Assembly (NCBI GenBank): GCA_964511385.1
Contig: CAZEFE010000004.1
Coordinates: 186,001-250,000 of the forward strand
DNA length: 64,000 nt
Direction of reading: 5' to 3'
From: CAILHX01 sp964511385
Lineage (GTDB): Bacteria > Pseudomonadota > Gammaproteobacteria > Burkholderiales > Methylophilaceae
Below the pieces are notes generated by a model. That model was not told where the DNA came from, did no database searches, and saw only the letters and a list, made by a program, of their open reading frames with translations. This document shows, in pieces, positions 52,599 to 61,882 of this stretch. How positions within the stretch are numbered: position 1 is the first letter of the stretch; each line of letters begins with the position of its first letter. Both the position numbers and the translations under genes were made by a program.

Positions 52599-53831
52599 TT
52601 GAAACACACTTTTCGTGCGCTTGCCGGGCGAGATTTCAGGTATTACTTTTTGGGTCAGGCCGTTTCGTTGATAGGCACCTGGGTGCAGCAAGTGGCGCTG
52701 TCCTGGATTGCCTATCACATCACCGGATCTGCGCTCATTCTCAGCCTGGTGGCATTTTCCGGGCAGATTCCCATGCTGGTCGCCACCCCGCTGGGCGGGC
52801 TGCTGGCCGACCGCTTCAGCAAGCGCAATATCTTGCTGTGGACACAAGTGGTCGAACTGGTGGTTGCCGTTTTCCTGGCGATCATTGCCTGGCAGCACAG
52901 TTTCAGTCCCTGGATACTGATCCTGGCTTCTGGCGTGCTGGGCCTGTCCGGCGCTATCGAGATGCCATCCAGGCAGGCAATTATTACCGAGATCATTCAC
53001 GAGCGCGGCGTATTGGCCAACGCGATTGCTCTTAATTCGCTCACGTTCAATTCGGCCCGGCTGTTTGGGCCGGCTGTAGCCGGGGTGGTGTTGGCCATGT
53101 TCAACGAGCCGACCTGCTTTGCCATCAACGCCGTTTCCTATCTGGCGGCTATTTATACCCTGCTCATTATCCACCCCGGCAAGTCCCGCAAGCACAAGGC
53201 ATCGGGTTCGCTGCTGGAAGCGGTGGAATATTTCGGGCAATTCGCCCCTGCGCGTTGGCTGGTCACCACGGTGGCGGTCACCAGTATTTGCGTCTCCCCA
53301 TTCATGACTTTCATGCCGGTGTATGCCAAAGATATTTTTAATGGCGGACCGGACCTGCTGGGAACACTGCTGGGAGCTTCGGGGAGCGGGGCGCTTGCGG
53401 CATCGCTTTACCTGGCCAACAGGAAATCACTGGCCGGTCTTGGTAACCATGTCGTTCTGGCTTGCATGATCGGGGGAGGCGCCTCGGCGCTGTTTGCCTA
53501 CAATAGCCTGCTGACGCTGGCTTTGCCCCTCCTGCTCGTGTCCGGAGGTACTTTTATCATGACCGTGACATCCTGCAACATCCTGCTGCAATCGATGGTT
53601 CCCGAGCACCTGCGCGGGCGGGTCATGGCGCTGTATACCATGTCGTTCATAGGCATGCTGCCGATGGGAAGCCTACTCTACGGCGGCTTGGCCCATTACA
53701 TCGGCAGCGTGAAGCCGGTGTTTCTCATTGCCGGAGTCATTTCGGCAGGATACGGGCTTGTTTTGAGGAAGGTCTTGCCGGACTTGAGGCTGCAAACCCG
53801 CGAAACGCTCGACAGGGACGGATCAGGCTAG
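52599..53831 (+). CDS. MFS exporter (EntS/MFS_3-like)
   Basis: This 410-residue major facilitator protein has twelve predicted helices. FRYYFLGQAVSLIGTWVQQVALSW and GGLLADRFSKRNILL are typical of the MFS_3/enterobactin-exporter-like group, as is PEHLRGRVMALYTMSFIG. The substrate cannot be assigned and no siderophore genes are nearby. TTG 52599 is preceded by AAAGG. It diverges from ppiA and ends three bases before a convergent gene. Confidence 0.85.
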   Translation: MKHTFRALAGRDFRYYFLGQAVSLIGTWVQQVALSWIAYHITGSALILSLVAFSGQIPMLVATPLGGLLADRFSKRNILLWTQVVELVVAVFLAIIAWQHSFSPWILILASGVLGLSGAIEMPSRQAIITEIIHERGVLANAIALNSLTFNSARLFGPAVAGVVLAMFNEPTCFAINAVSYLAAIYTLLIIHPGKSRKHKASGSLLEAVEYFGQFAPARWLVTTVAVTSICVSPFMTFMPVYAKDIFNGGPDLLGTLLGASGSGALAASLYLANRKSLAGLGNHVVLACMIGGGASALFAYNSLLTLALPLLLVSGGTFIMTVTSCNILLQSMVPEHLRGRVMALYTMSFIGMLPMGSLLYGGLAHYIGSVKPVFLIAGVISAGYGLVLRKVLPDLRLQTRETLDRDGSG

Positions 53832-53834
53832 CGC

Positions 53835-54152
53835 TTATTTCTGCTTCCAGGCCTCGTCCAGCGCCTTTTGCTGGGTATCAAGTTCCGCCTTGGCCTTATC
53901 GTAGTTGGCCTTGGCCGCGGCTTGTTTCTTTTGCAGGTCTTTCAGCACCGCTTGTTCCTGCGCGATGCGCTGGTTCTGGTGCTTGACGCGCAGGCTGGCT
54001 TCATCGAGTTCCGCCTTGGCTTCATCCACGCCTCTTTGCGCGGCATTGACGTTGTATTGCTGGGTTTCCACATCCACCGCGCGGGCTGGGAGGGCGGTGG
54101 TCAGTAAAGCCGCTGATACTAGGGCCGGCAAAAAGTTTGGAAAGTTTTTCAT
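53835..54152 (-). CDS. Small secreted coiled-coil protein
   Basis: This is 105 residues from ATG 54152 with a signal peptide (MKNFPNFLPALVSAALLTTALPARA). The mature part is one charged coiled coil rich in Lys, Ala, Gln and Glu (AELDEASLRVKHQNQRIAQEQ). No family is recognised. A periplasmic scaffold or spacer role is possible. Confidence 0.7.
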   Translation of the reverse strand: MKNFPNFLPALVSAALLTTALPARAVDVETQQYNVNAAQRGVDEAKAELDEASLRVKHQNQRIAQEQAVLKDLQKKQAAAKANYDKAKAELDTQQKALDEAWKQK

Positions 54153-54253
54153 GATTATTCGGTGAAGAATGAGGTTGATCGAGTCAGGCGCAAGCATACC
54201 TCAAACGTGGCCCAACATCCCATACTTCAGGCGGGGTTTACCGCGCGGGGAGC

Positions 54254-54277
54254 CGGGCGGGGGGCATTCCCCGCCCG
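54254..54277 (-). terminator. GC-rich hairpin downstream of the AhpD-like gene
   Basis: CGGGCGGGG and CCCCGCCCG form a 9-bp stem with a 6-nt loop, 9 bp beyond the stop of the minus-strand AhpD-like gene. No T-run follows on that strand, so it may slow or help terminate transcription rather than act as a classical terminator. Confidence 0.45.
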
Positions 54278-54285
54278 TATGCTGC

Positions 54286-54825
54286 TTACAGCGCCACACT
54301 GACGAGCGGAAAGTCGATGTCGGTTGCGGCAATGTGGTTGGTGTAGTTGGTCAGGATATTGAGCGCAATATTGGCGATGATTTCGACAATCAGGCCGTCG
54401 TCGACGCCCGCGTCGCGCACGGCTTGCAAGTCGGCAGCCGCCAGTTGCGCCTTTGTTTGCACCACTTTGCGGGCAAAGGCCGCGATGGCGCCATCAATGG
54501 CGTTGCCCGCTGTCCCGGCGCGCGCCTGGCGGATGTCGGCATCGTTCAAGCCGGCCCCCTTGCCCAGCAAGGTATGCGCACTCAGGCAGTACTGGCAGCT
54601 ATTTTCCTGCGCCACGGCCAATGCCACGATCTCGCGCTGGCGTGCCGTCAGGCGGCCGCCGCCCAGGGTTCCGGAAAACTGCAGGTAAGCGTCCAGTGCT
54701 GCCGGGGCACGGGCAAACGTGGCAAACAGGTTGGGGATCATGCCGATCTTGGTTTTGACCGCACCCAGGGTCTGGGCGGTTTGCGGATCGGCGGTATTGA
54801 TGTTGACGGGTTGAATATTCGGCAT
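54286..54825 (-). CDS. Carboxymuconolactone decarboxylase/AhpD-like protein
   Basis: This 179-residue all-helical protein carries the AhpD core SCQYCLSAHTLLGK, whose CXXC-plus-His site supports alkylhydroperoxidase-type redox chemistry. TARQREIVALAVAQEN precedes it. The specific substrate is unknown. The gene is divergent from an AraC regulator with a shared palindromic upstream region, suggesting regulated expression. Confidence 0.85.
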   Translation of the reverse strand: MPNIQPVNINTADPQTAQTLGAVKTKIGMIPNLFATFARAPAALDAYLQFSGTLGGGRLTARQREIVALAVAQENSCQYCLSAHTLLGKGAGLNDADIRQARAGTAGNAIDGAIAAFARKVVQTKAQLAAADLQAVRDAGVDDGLIVEIIANIALNILTNYTNHIAATDIDFPLVSVAL

Positions 54826-54892
54826 GTTAAGTCTCCTGGAAAGTAAAAAAGTTTTTGCGCAACAGCACAGGCAGAATTTTCTACCGCAGGTC

Positions 54893-54917
54893 GATACTTA
54901 TGGTATTTTTAAGTATC
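54893..54917. promoter_or_regulatory. Inverted repeat between the AhpD-like and AraC genes, operator candidate
   Basis: GATACTTA and TAAGTATC form a perfect 8-bp inverted repeat with a 9-bp spacer. Further GGTAT (54902-54906) and GGTATC (54933-54938) half-site-like sequences follow, in AT-rich DNA. The position, 68 bp before one start and 26 bp before the other, fits an operator for the divergent pair. Confidence 0.55.
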
Positions 54918-54942
54918 AATAATTTATCTTTTGGTATCAAAA

Positions 54943-55767
54943 ATGCAGGATCGATTGGCCGGATTCTTTAACCGCTACAACTTCAGCGCACGCATGTTTT
55001 TTGCGGGAAGCCTGTGCCGCAACATCAGTTTTGACGAGCCGGCGGGCGGCGGCCATTTGCATCTGATCCGGCGCGGGAGCATGACGGTGCTTTCCCCGGC
55101 GCATCCGCCGCTGCTGATTTCTGCGCCCAGCCTGCTGTTTTACCCGCATCCGAGCAGCCACAGCTTCAGTATTGATAGCCAGCAAGAAGTTGATCTGGTG
55201 TGTGTCGCACTGGATTTAGGTGAGCATTCCGGCAACCCGCTGGCCCAAGCGTTGCCCGGCGTGCTGCTGTTGCCGCTGGATGAATTGCCGGGATTGCATC
55301 CCACGCTGGAACTGCTGTTTGCTGAAGCCGAACAGGTGCGCTGCGGCCGCCAGGTCGCAATTGATCGCCTGTTCGAGTATCTGCTGATCCTGTTATTGCG
55401 CCACGTGCTGGATCGCCAGCAGGCCAGCGTGGGGCTGCTGGCCGGGCTGGCTGACAAGCGGCTGGCAAAAGCCATTGTGGCCATGCACAACGAGCCGCAG
55501 CGCAACTGGTCGCTGGAAGGGCTGGCGGAAGCGGCGGGAATGTCGCGGGCACGGTTTGCCGTGCATTTCCGCGAGATCATGGGTACCACGCCCGGCGAGT
55601 ATCTGACCCAATGGCGGATCGGGCTGGCGCAAGTGCTGCTGAAAAAAGGCCGACCCGTTGCATTGGTGGCGGACGAAGTGGGCTATGGCAGCATGGCGGC
55701 GCTGTCGCGCGCATTCAAGGCCCATGTCGGACTCACCCCTGTGGCATGGAAAAAGATTAATTTTTGA
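54943..55767 (+). CDS. AraC-family transcriptional regulator
   Basis: This is 274 residues from ATG 54943 (TTG 54931 is an alternative). A cupin-like effector domain (about 15-150) is followed by two helix-turn-helix motifs: WSLEGLAEAAGMSRARFAVHFREIMGTTPGEYL and VALVADEVGYGSMAALSRAFKAHVGLTPVAWKK. It probably controls the divergent AhpD-like gene through the palindrome between them. The effector is unknown. Confidence 0.9.
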   Translation: MQDRLAGFFNRYNFSARMFFAGSLCRNISFDEPAGGGHLHLIRRGSMTVLSPAHPPLLISAPSLLFYPHPSSHSFSIDSQQEVDLVCVALDLGEHSGNPLAQALPGVLLLPLDELPGLHPTLELLFAEAEQVRCGRQVAIDRLFEYLLILLLRHVLDRQQASVGLLAGLADKRLAKAIVAMHNEPQRNWSLEGLAEAAGMSRARFAVHFREIMGTTPGEYLTQWRIGLAQVLLKKGRPVALVADEVGYGSMAALSRAFKAHVGLTPVAWKKINF

Positions 55768-55848
55768 TAATCAGACCTGATGCTCAGGAGGTATTCCAAT
55801 AATAAACGGACACTGCTGACAGGCCGCTTCCAGTGGAACAAATAGACA

Positions 55849-55879
55849 ACTTAATGCCTAGTTTTGTTAGGCATTAAGT
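55849..55879. repeat. 12-bp perfect inverted repeat (hairpin) at the edge of the AT-rich patch
   Basis: ACTTAATGCCTA and TAGGCATTAAGT flank the loop GTTTTGT. It lies in the 153-bp space between the AraC gene and the convergent lipoprotein gene, so a bidirectional terminator is the simplest role. No long T-run follows either arm. The right arm contains GTTAGGC. Confidence 0.6.
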
Positions 55880-55920
55880 GTCATTTAATTGGCGGGGAAG
55901 CCATTAGAGTTGGACGGGCC

Positions 55921-56499
55921 TTAGATTTGGGGTGTGTCGAACTTTCCCTTAGGGAACAAATATTCGTGGAGATGGGGGCAAACATTACCGGATGTTCCGC
56001 CAGCAGAGCATTTTTCCGTTTGCATTATTGGGTCTAAAGTTGATTTCAGTTCGTGCGCATCAAACACTTTGGGGGGGGCCGGTTCGAATGGTTTTTTTAA
56101 GAACCTGATATCTGCTTCAATTCGTGGGAATCTTGATTGATCCGTGTATATAGGAACATAAACCGGGGCAGCATTCTTTGTGGGCTTGAATCCTTCCTGG
56201 GTACCAAAAAATTGCTCTGGGGAGAACGGCAAGACTAACTGTATGTTGGATAGTAGCTCAAAACCATCGAACCCCTTTTCAAGCGCCAGTTCTGAACACC
56301 GATATAACCAATAGGTTTGTGCTGTTTCATGTGTTGTATAACCATTTCCACTAAAGCCAATACGCCAAATATCTTCTTTTAATTGAAGCTCACGAAAGCC
56401 TCCAGTCATGCCGGTTGGCTGGTAAGGTGTGGCGCAACCAGAAAGAAAAATTGCGAGTGCGCATGCAATGAAAATTTTTTTCAACTTCATTCCTTTCAC
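55921..56499 (-). CDS. CC0125/CC1285-type lipoprotein
   Basis: This is a 192-residue protein with a basic start, a hydrophobic segment and lipobox LSGCA at about residues 19-23. ATPYQPTGMTGGFRELQL and IGFSGNGYTTHETAQTYWLYRCSELAL match a conserved lipoprotein family of unknown function in proteobacteria. GTG 56499 or ATG 56490 could start it; AAAGGA lies directly against the ATG, so the GTG is preferred. Base composition is AT-richer than the flanking genes. Confidence 0.78.
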   Translation of the reverse strand: MKGMKLKKIFIACALAIFLSGCATPYQPTGMTGGFRELQLKEDIWRIGFSGNGYTTHETAQTYWLYRCSELALEKGFDGFELLSNIQLVLPFSPEQFFGTQEGFKPTKNAAPVYVPIYTDQSRFPRIEADIRFLKKPFEPAPPKVFDAHELKSTLDPIMQTEKCSAGGTSGNVCPHLHEYLFPKGKFDTPQI

Positions 56500-56540
56500 A
56501 AATGAAATAATTGCTTAAAGTCGGTTAAGTTCGGGGAAGC

Positions 56541-56957
56541 CTATTTTGGAGCGCAATCAGTACTTTTCTTGAGTTCAACCCCAGTCTCTATGCCTACATC
56601 AGGGCTGTCGCCCATGGATTCAGGATAGGTAACGGTTACACAGTCCCCGAAAAGATAATTACTGCGACTGGCAACATCGACCGTCTGGCCCGTTTCGTTT
56701 ACCTTTACCTTATAGACATAATACCCCCGCTCTATCGTGTTCATCGCTTCTGCAATCAAGGCGCCTAGCAGGCCAAACATTTGCCCTGCAAATTGAGTAT
56801 TTTGGTCGGCATTAGGTTTTTTGGTGGTAGGCACCTCACTTACTTCTATGATATTCCCTGAAACATGTATCAGAGGAATAGATTCATTTGCTAGAGAGGT
56901 GCTGACATGGCAGAGCATTAAGCAGTACAGGCAAGAAATCGCAATAATTTTGGGCAT
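56541..56957 (-). CDS. Secreted hypothetical protein
   Basis: This 138-residue protein has a probable signal peptide (to about residue 23, ISCLYCLMLCHVSTSLA). A central segment FGLLGALIAEAMNT and a C-terminal beta-type part with two cysteines (GDCVTVTYP, STDCAPK) follow. No family is recognised. Like the preceding lipoprotein gene it is AT-richer than the surroundings. The two lie 41 bp apart on the same strand and may be a transferred pair. Confidence 0.65.
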   Translation of the reverse strand: MPKIIAISCLYCLMLCHVSTSLANESIPLIHVSGNIIEVSEVPTTKKPNADQNTQFAGQMFGLLGALIAEAMNTIERGYYVYKVKVNETGQTVDVASRSNYLFGDCVTVTYPESMGDSPDVGIETGVELKKSTDCAPK

Positions 56958-57159
56958 GACGTTAAGCGCCTTTGTGAAATTTAAAAGGGTTTTGCATGAG
57001 ATTAATGGGCATTATGCTAGATTTTCTCAGGGTGAATGACAAGCCACGGCACGAGTCGATATTTGTTTAGATGGATGCATCTAAGCGTTAATGAAGCAGC
57101 GCATGCCGAGTATGCTACCGTCACGTGCCGGCCCGAATTGAAATGTACGACTGAAATTC

Positions 57160-58377
57160 ATGAAAAATCCCTCTTTGTTATCCCCCGCATTCATCAAGCT
57201 GCTTACCTTCCGCATCCTGATTGTGTTGTCTTACCAGATGGTAGCGGTCATTGTCGGCTGGCACATTTACGAACTGACGCACGATCCGCTGGCGCTGGGG
57301 CTGGTGGGGCTGGCCGAAGTGATCCCGTATTTTTGTTGCGCCCTGTTTGCCGGTTATGCGGTGGATCACCACTCGCGGCGCATGTTCGGGGTAGCGGCCT
57401 CAGCCTTGCTGGTGGTGAATTCGTTTACGCTGCTGGCGGTATCCGCCGGTTGGGTGCCGGGAGATGCCACGCGCTGGATCTACGCCTCCATCGTGTTGAC
57501 CGGCATTGCCCGTGCGTTCATCGGGCCATCGTACAGCGCCCTGTTTGCGCTGATACTGCCGCGCGAGCAATATGCGCGGGCTTCCGGCATCGGCAGTTCG
57601 ATCTTCCAGGCGGGACTGGTGGTGGGGCCGGCGTTGGGCGGTATCCTGGTAGGCTGGGCGGACAAGGCCACGGCATATGGCATGGCCACCCTGCTGGCAC
57701 TGCTGGCGACCATCGCCTTGTTGTTGCTGCGGGTGAAAGAGCCGCCGCCCGCCGAGAGCGCGCCGATCTTTACCAGCATCGCCGAAGGCCTGCGTTTTGT
57801 GTTCGGCCACCAGGTGTTGCTGGGGGCGATGTCACTGGACATGTTTGCGGTGCTGTTTGGCGGCGCGATTTCCATGCTGCCGGCGTTCATCCACGATATT
57901 TACCACTATGGGCCGGAAGGCCTGGGCATCTTGCGCGCCGCGCCGGCCATCGGCGCCGTGGTGACCGGGCTGGTGCTGGCGCGGCACCCGATCAACCTGC
58001 ATGCCGGACGTTGGCTGCTGGGGGCGGTTGCGGGGTTCGGCCTGTGCATTATTGCGTTCGGGCTGTGCCGGCAATTCTGGGTGGCGGGCTTCCTGCTGCT
58101 GCTTTCCGGCATGTTCGACGGGGTTTCCGTGGTGATGCGTACCACGATTTACCAGCTGGTGACGCCGGATGCCATGCGCGGCCGGGTATCTGCGATCAAC
58201 GGTATTTTTATCGGCTCTTCCAACGAACTCGGCGCGTTCGAATCGGGCCTGGCCGCGCGCCTGCTGGGTTTGGTGCCATCGGTGGTGTTTGGCGGAGCGA
58301 TGACGCTGCTGGTGGTGAGCGTCACGGCCAAGCTGGCACCCAGGCTGCGCCGGCTGGAGTTGCACCAGTTGCATTGA
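57160..58377 (+). CDS. MFS exporter (MFS_3-like)
   Basis: This 405-residue, twelve-helix major facilitator protein has VVGWHIYELTHDPLALGLVGLAEVIP and LFAGYAVDHHSRR early and MRGRVSAINGIFIGSSNELGAFESG late, typical of the MFS_3 transporter group. The substrate is unknown. A 485-residue overlapping frame on the same strand has no recognisable protein pattern and was rejected. Upstream DNA (56958-57159) holds no other gene. Confidence 0.85.
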   Translation: MKNPSLLSPAFIKLLTFRILIVLSYQMVAVIVGWHIYELTHDPLALGLVGLAEVIPYFCCALFAGYAVDHHSRRMFGVAASALLVVNSFTLLAVSAGWVPGDATRWIYASIVLTGIARAFIGPSYSALFALILPREQYARASGIGSSIFQAGLVVGPALGGILVGWADKATAYGMATLLALLATIALLLLRVKEPPPAESAPIFTSIAEGLRFVFGHQVLLGAMSLDMFAVLFGGAISMLPAFIHDIYHYGPEGLGILRAAPAIGAVVTGLVLARHPINLHAGRWLLGAVAGFGLCIIAFGLCRQFWVAGFLLLLSGMFDGVSVVMRTTIYQLVTPDAMRGRVSAINGIFIGSSNELGAFESGLAARLLGLVPSVVFGGAMTLLVVSVTAKLAPRLRRLELHQLH

Positions 58378-58485
58378 GCCTCGCTAATGGTTGTAACCTG
58401 AATCTGGTTTCATGCGTTAAACAGGGAATTTTGTCGGTATCATGCAGTCGTATGAACGGAGCCAATCATAACAACCTCACTTCCA

Positions 58486-59904
58486 GTGCCTGATTACCTA
58501 CTCGCCATCCTGCTGGCTATCACGCTTACCGGTTGCGCCGCGGTCGGCCCGGACTACGTCAAGCAGCCGCCCAAAGCGCCTGAAACCTGGAGCAACCTGG
58601 ATGCTGCCGCAGGTATCGCCGCATCCGCCAGCCAGGTGGATTTGTCGCAATGGTGGCAGCAGCTGCACGATCCGCTGCTGTCTTCACTCATTACGCAATC
58701 CCTGGGCAACAGCCCGGATATGCGCAGCGCGCAGGCCAAGTTGCGCGAGGCGCGCGCCAGGCGCGATCTGGCGGGCGACAACCGCTTCCCTACGGTGACC
58801 GGCTCGTTTTCCGCCAGCCGCAGCAAAAGCAGCCGGCAGCTAGGCTCCGGCGCCACCAGCAATTTATTCAACGCCGGTTTCGATGCCAGCTGGGAGCCGG
58901 ATATCTTCGGCGGGCTGGGGCGTGCGCTGGAAGCGTCCGAAGCCGATCTCGGCGCCAGCCAGGCGAGCCTGCACGATACCCAGGTGTCGCTGGCGGCCGA
59001 AGTGGCGCTGAATTACGTCGAATTGCGCTCGTTCCAGGCGCGGCTTGCCATTGCGCGGGAAAACCTGGCAACGCAGGATGAAATCCTGCAGATCACCGAC
59101 TGGCGCGCGCAGGCCGGGCTGGCGACCAGCCTGGACGTGGAGCAGGCGCGCACCAACCGCGAACAGACACGAGCCACCATCCCCAGCCTGAACAAGAGCC
59201 TGACCGAAGCCGAGAACCGCTTGTCGATTTTGCTGGGCAGTTTTCCCGGGTCGCTGCATGCGCAACTGGCCCAAGCCATGCCCTTGCCCACGGTGCCGGC
59301 GGAAGTCGCGGTTGCGATTCCCGCCGATGCCTTGCGCCAGCGCCCCGACGTCACTGCCGCGGAACGCAGGCTGGCAGCGGAAACCGCGCGCATCGGCGCG
59401 GAAACCGCGGCGCTGTATCCTAGCTTTAACTTGAGCGGCAGTCTGGGCTGGAAAGCCCTGACCCTGGGCTCGCTGGGCAGCGGGCTCACGGCCGGCGTCC
59501 TCGGCAGCGTGGCGCAGAACGTGTTCGATGCCGGGCGCATCCGCAGCCGCATCAGCATCCAGACCGCAGTGCAGGAGCAGGCGCTGGCCGCCTATGAAAA
59601 AACCGTGCTGACCGCGCTGGAGGACGTGGAAAACGCCTTGTCCGCCTATGCCAACAGCCGCCAGCGGCAGGCCGCCCTGGCCGGCGCCCGCACCGCGGCC
59701 CGCAATGCTGCGCAACTGGCCCGGCAGCAGTATGAAAGCGGCCTGGTGGATTTCCAGAAAGTGCTGGATACCCAGCGCACCCTGCTGGCCACCGAAGACA
59801 GCCTGGTCAGCACCGAAGCCGAAGGCCTGTCCGCCCTCATCAGCACCTACAAGGCAATGGGGGGTGGATGGACTGAACTCCCCGAGGAAAGCAAGCAACC
59901 ATGA
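58486..59904 (+). CDS. Outer-membrane efflux lipoprotein (TolC/NodT family)
   Basis: This 472-residue protein has lipobox LTGCAAVGPDYVKQP, then two repeated coiled-coil/beta units as in OMF channels (NYVELRSFQARLAIARENL; ALEDVENALSAYANSR). It forms the outer-membrane duct. GTG 58486 is the only ordinary start after an in-frame stop at 58453, and its ribosome site is weak. The stop overlaps the adaptor gene (ATGA), making a MacAB-TolC-like operon. Confidence 0.92.
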   Translation: MPDYLLAILLAITLTGCAAVGPDYVKQPPKAPETWSNLDAAAGIAASASQVDLSQWWQQLHDPLLSSLITQSLGNSPDMRSAQAKLREARARRDLAGDNRFPTVTGSFSASRSKSSRQLGSGATSNLFNAGFDASWEPDIFGGLGRALEASEADLGASQASLHDTQVSLAAEVALNYVELRSFQARLAIARENLATQDEILQITDWRAQAGLATSLDVEQARTNREQTRATIPSLNKSLTEAENRLSILLGSFPGSLHAQLAQAMPLPTVPAEVAVAIPADALRQRPDVTAAERRLAAETARIGAETAALYPSFNLSGSLGWKALTLGSLGSGLTAGVLGSVAQNVFDAGRIRSRISIQTAVQEQALAAYEKTVLTALEDVENALSAYANSRQRQAALAGARTAARNAAQLARQQYESGLVDFQKVLDTQRTLLATEDSLVSTEAEGLSALISTYKAMGGGWTELPEESKQP

Positions 59905-61171
59905 GCGAACAAACACAAGACGAACAATTGCGGAACATCGTGAATGCCGCACCGACCACCAAGGGAAAAATCGCCCGCTGGCTGGGGCTGGCGGTATTGC
60001 TGGCGGCCGTGGCCGGCGGCTGGATAATGTGGTCCGCCAGCCAGAACCGGAACGGCGTGAGCTACGTCACCGAGGAAGCCGCGCGCGGCAAGCTGACGGT
60101 GACGGTTTCCGCCACCGGCAACCTGCAACCGACCAACCAGGTGGATGTGGGCAGCGAGCTTTCCGGCACGGTGGAAAAAGTGTTGGTGGACGATAACGAC
60201 CACGTCAAGCGCGGGCAGATCCTGGCGCAACTCGACCTCTCCAAACTCAACGACCAGGTGGCCAAGTCGCAGGCGGCGGTGGTTGCGGCAGAGGCGCAAG
60301 TGGCGCAGACGCGCGCCACAGTGGCCGAAACAACGGCCAGCCTGGCACGGCTGAAAAAAGTGGCGGAGCTGTCCGGCGGCAAGGTGCCATCCAAAACCGA
60401 GATGGATAGCGCCGAAGCCGCCCTGCTGCGCGCGGTGGCCAACGAAGCCAACGCCAAAGCCGCGGTGGCGCAGGCTAGGGCGACGCTGAAATCGGACCTT
60501 ACCAATGTGTCCAAGGCCACCACGCGTTCGCCGATTGATGGCGTGGTGCTGGTGCGCAAGGTCGAGCCGGGGCAGACGGTAGCCGCTTCATTGCAGGCGC
60601 CGGTGATGTTCACGCTGGCCGAGGACCTGACGCAGATGGAATTGCAGGTGGATGTGGACGAAGCCGACGTCGGCCAGGTGAAAATCGGGCAGCCGGCCAA
60701 GTTTACCGTGGATGCCTGGCCGGGCCGCAAATATCCCGCCGAGATCACGCGCGTGGGCTTCGGTTCCCAGGTCAAGGACGGCGTGGTGTCCTACAAAACC
60801 ATCCTCAAACTCAACAACGACGATCTCTCTCTGCGCCCCGGCATGACGGCGACGGCGGAAATCCAGACCGCCGTGCGCGAGGATGTGCTGTTGATTCCCA
60901 ACGCGGCGTTGCGCTTCAGCCCGGACGAAGCCAAGCCGCAGAAGAAAAGCGGCGGGCTGGTGTCGGCGATGCTGCCGCGGCCGCCATCCGCGCCCAAGCA
61001 GAAGAAAAACGGCAAAAACGGCGCGGGGCCGAAAGTCTGGGTGCTGCGCGACGGCAAGCCGGTGGCCATCCCGATCAAAACCGGCCTTACCGACGGCAAG
61101 CACACCGAAGTGCTGGCCGGCGAGTTGCAAGCCGGCATGCCGGTGATTACCGAAACCCAAAAAGCGCAGCA

Positions 61172-61175
<4 letters not shown>
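59901..61175 (+). CDS. MacA-like periplasmic adaptor protein
   Basis: This 424-residue adaptor has an N-terminal membrane helix (about 25-45), lipoyl halves (TGNLQPTNQVDVGSELSGTV; TTRSPIDGVVLVRKV), a coiled-coil hairpin with AAEAQVAQTRATVAET and a beta-barrel. A Lys/Pro-rich insertion (PKQKKNGKNG) sits near residue 370, before the membrane-proximal domain. It couples the ABC subunits to the outer-membrane channel. It overlaps both neighbours by four bases. Confidence 0.92.

Positions 61176-61881
<706 letters not shown>

Positions 61882-61882
<1 letters not shown>

Noticed and set aside
56992..57018. Possible sigma-70 promoter TTGCAT...TATGCT for the second MFS gene
   Set aside because: The spacer is only 15 bp and the start codon is about 140 bp away.
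57036..58493. Open frame of 485 codons on the plus strand overlapping the MFS gene
   Set aside because: Its translation is rich in Gly, Arg and Ala with no domain or membrane pattern, while the overlapping 57160-58377 frame is a clear twelve-helix MFS protein.
58864..59952. Open frame of 362 codons antisense to the outer-membrane efflux gene
   Set aside because: It is a shadow of the TolC-like gene with no start signal or domain.
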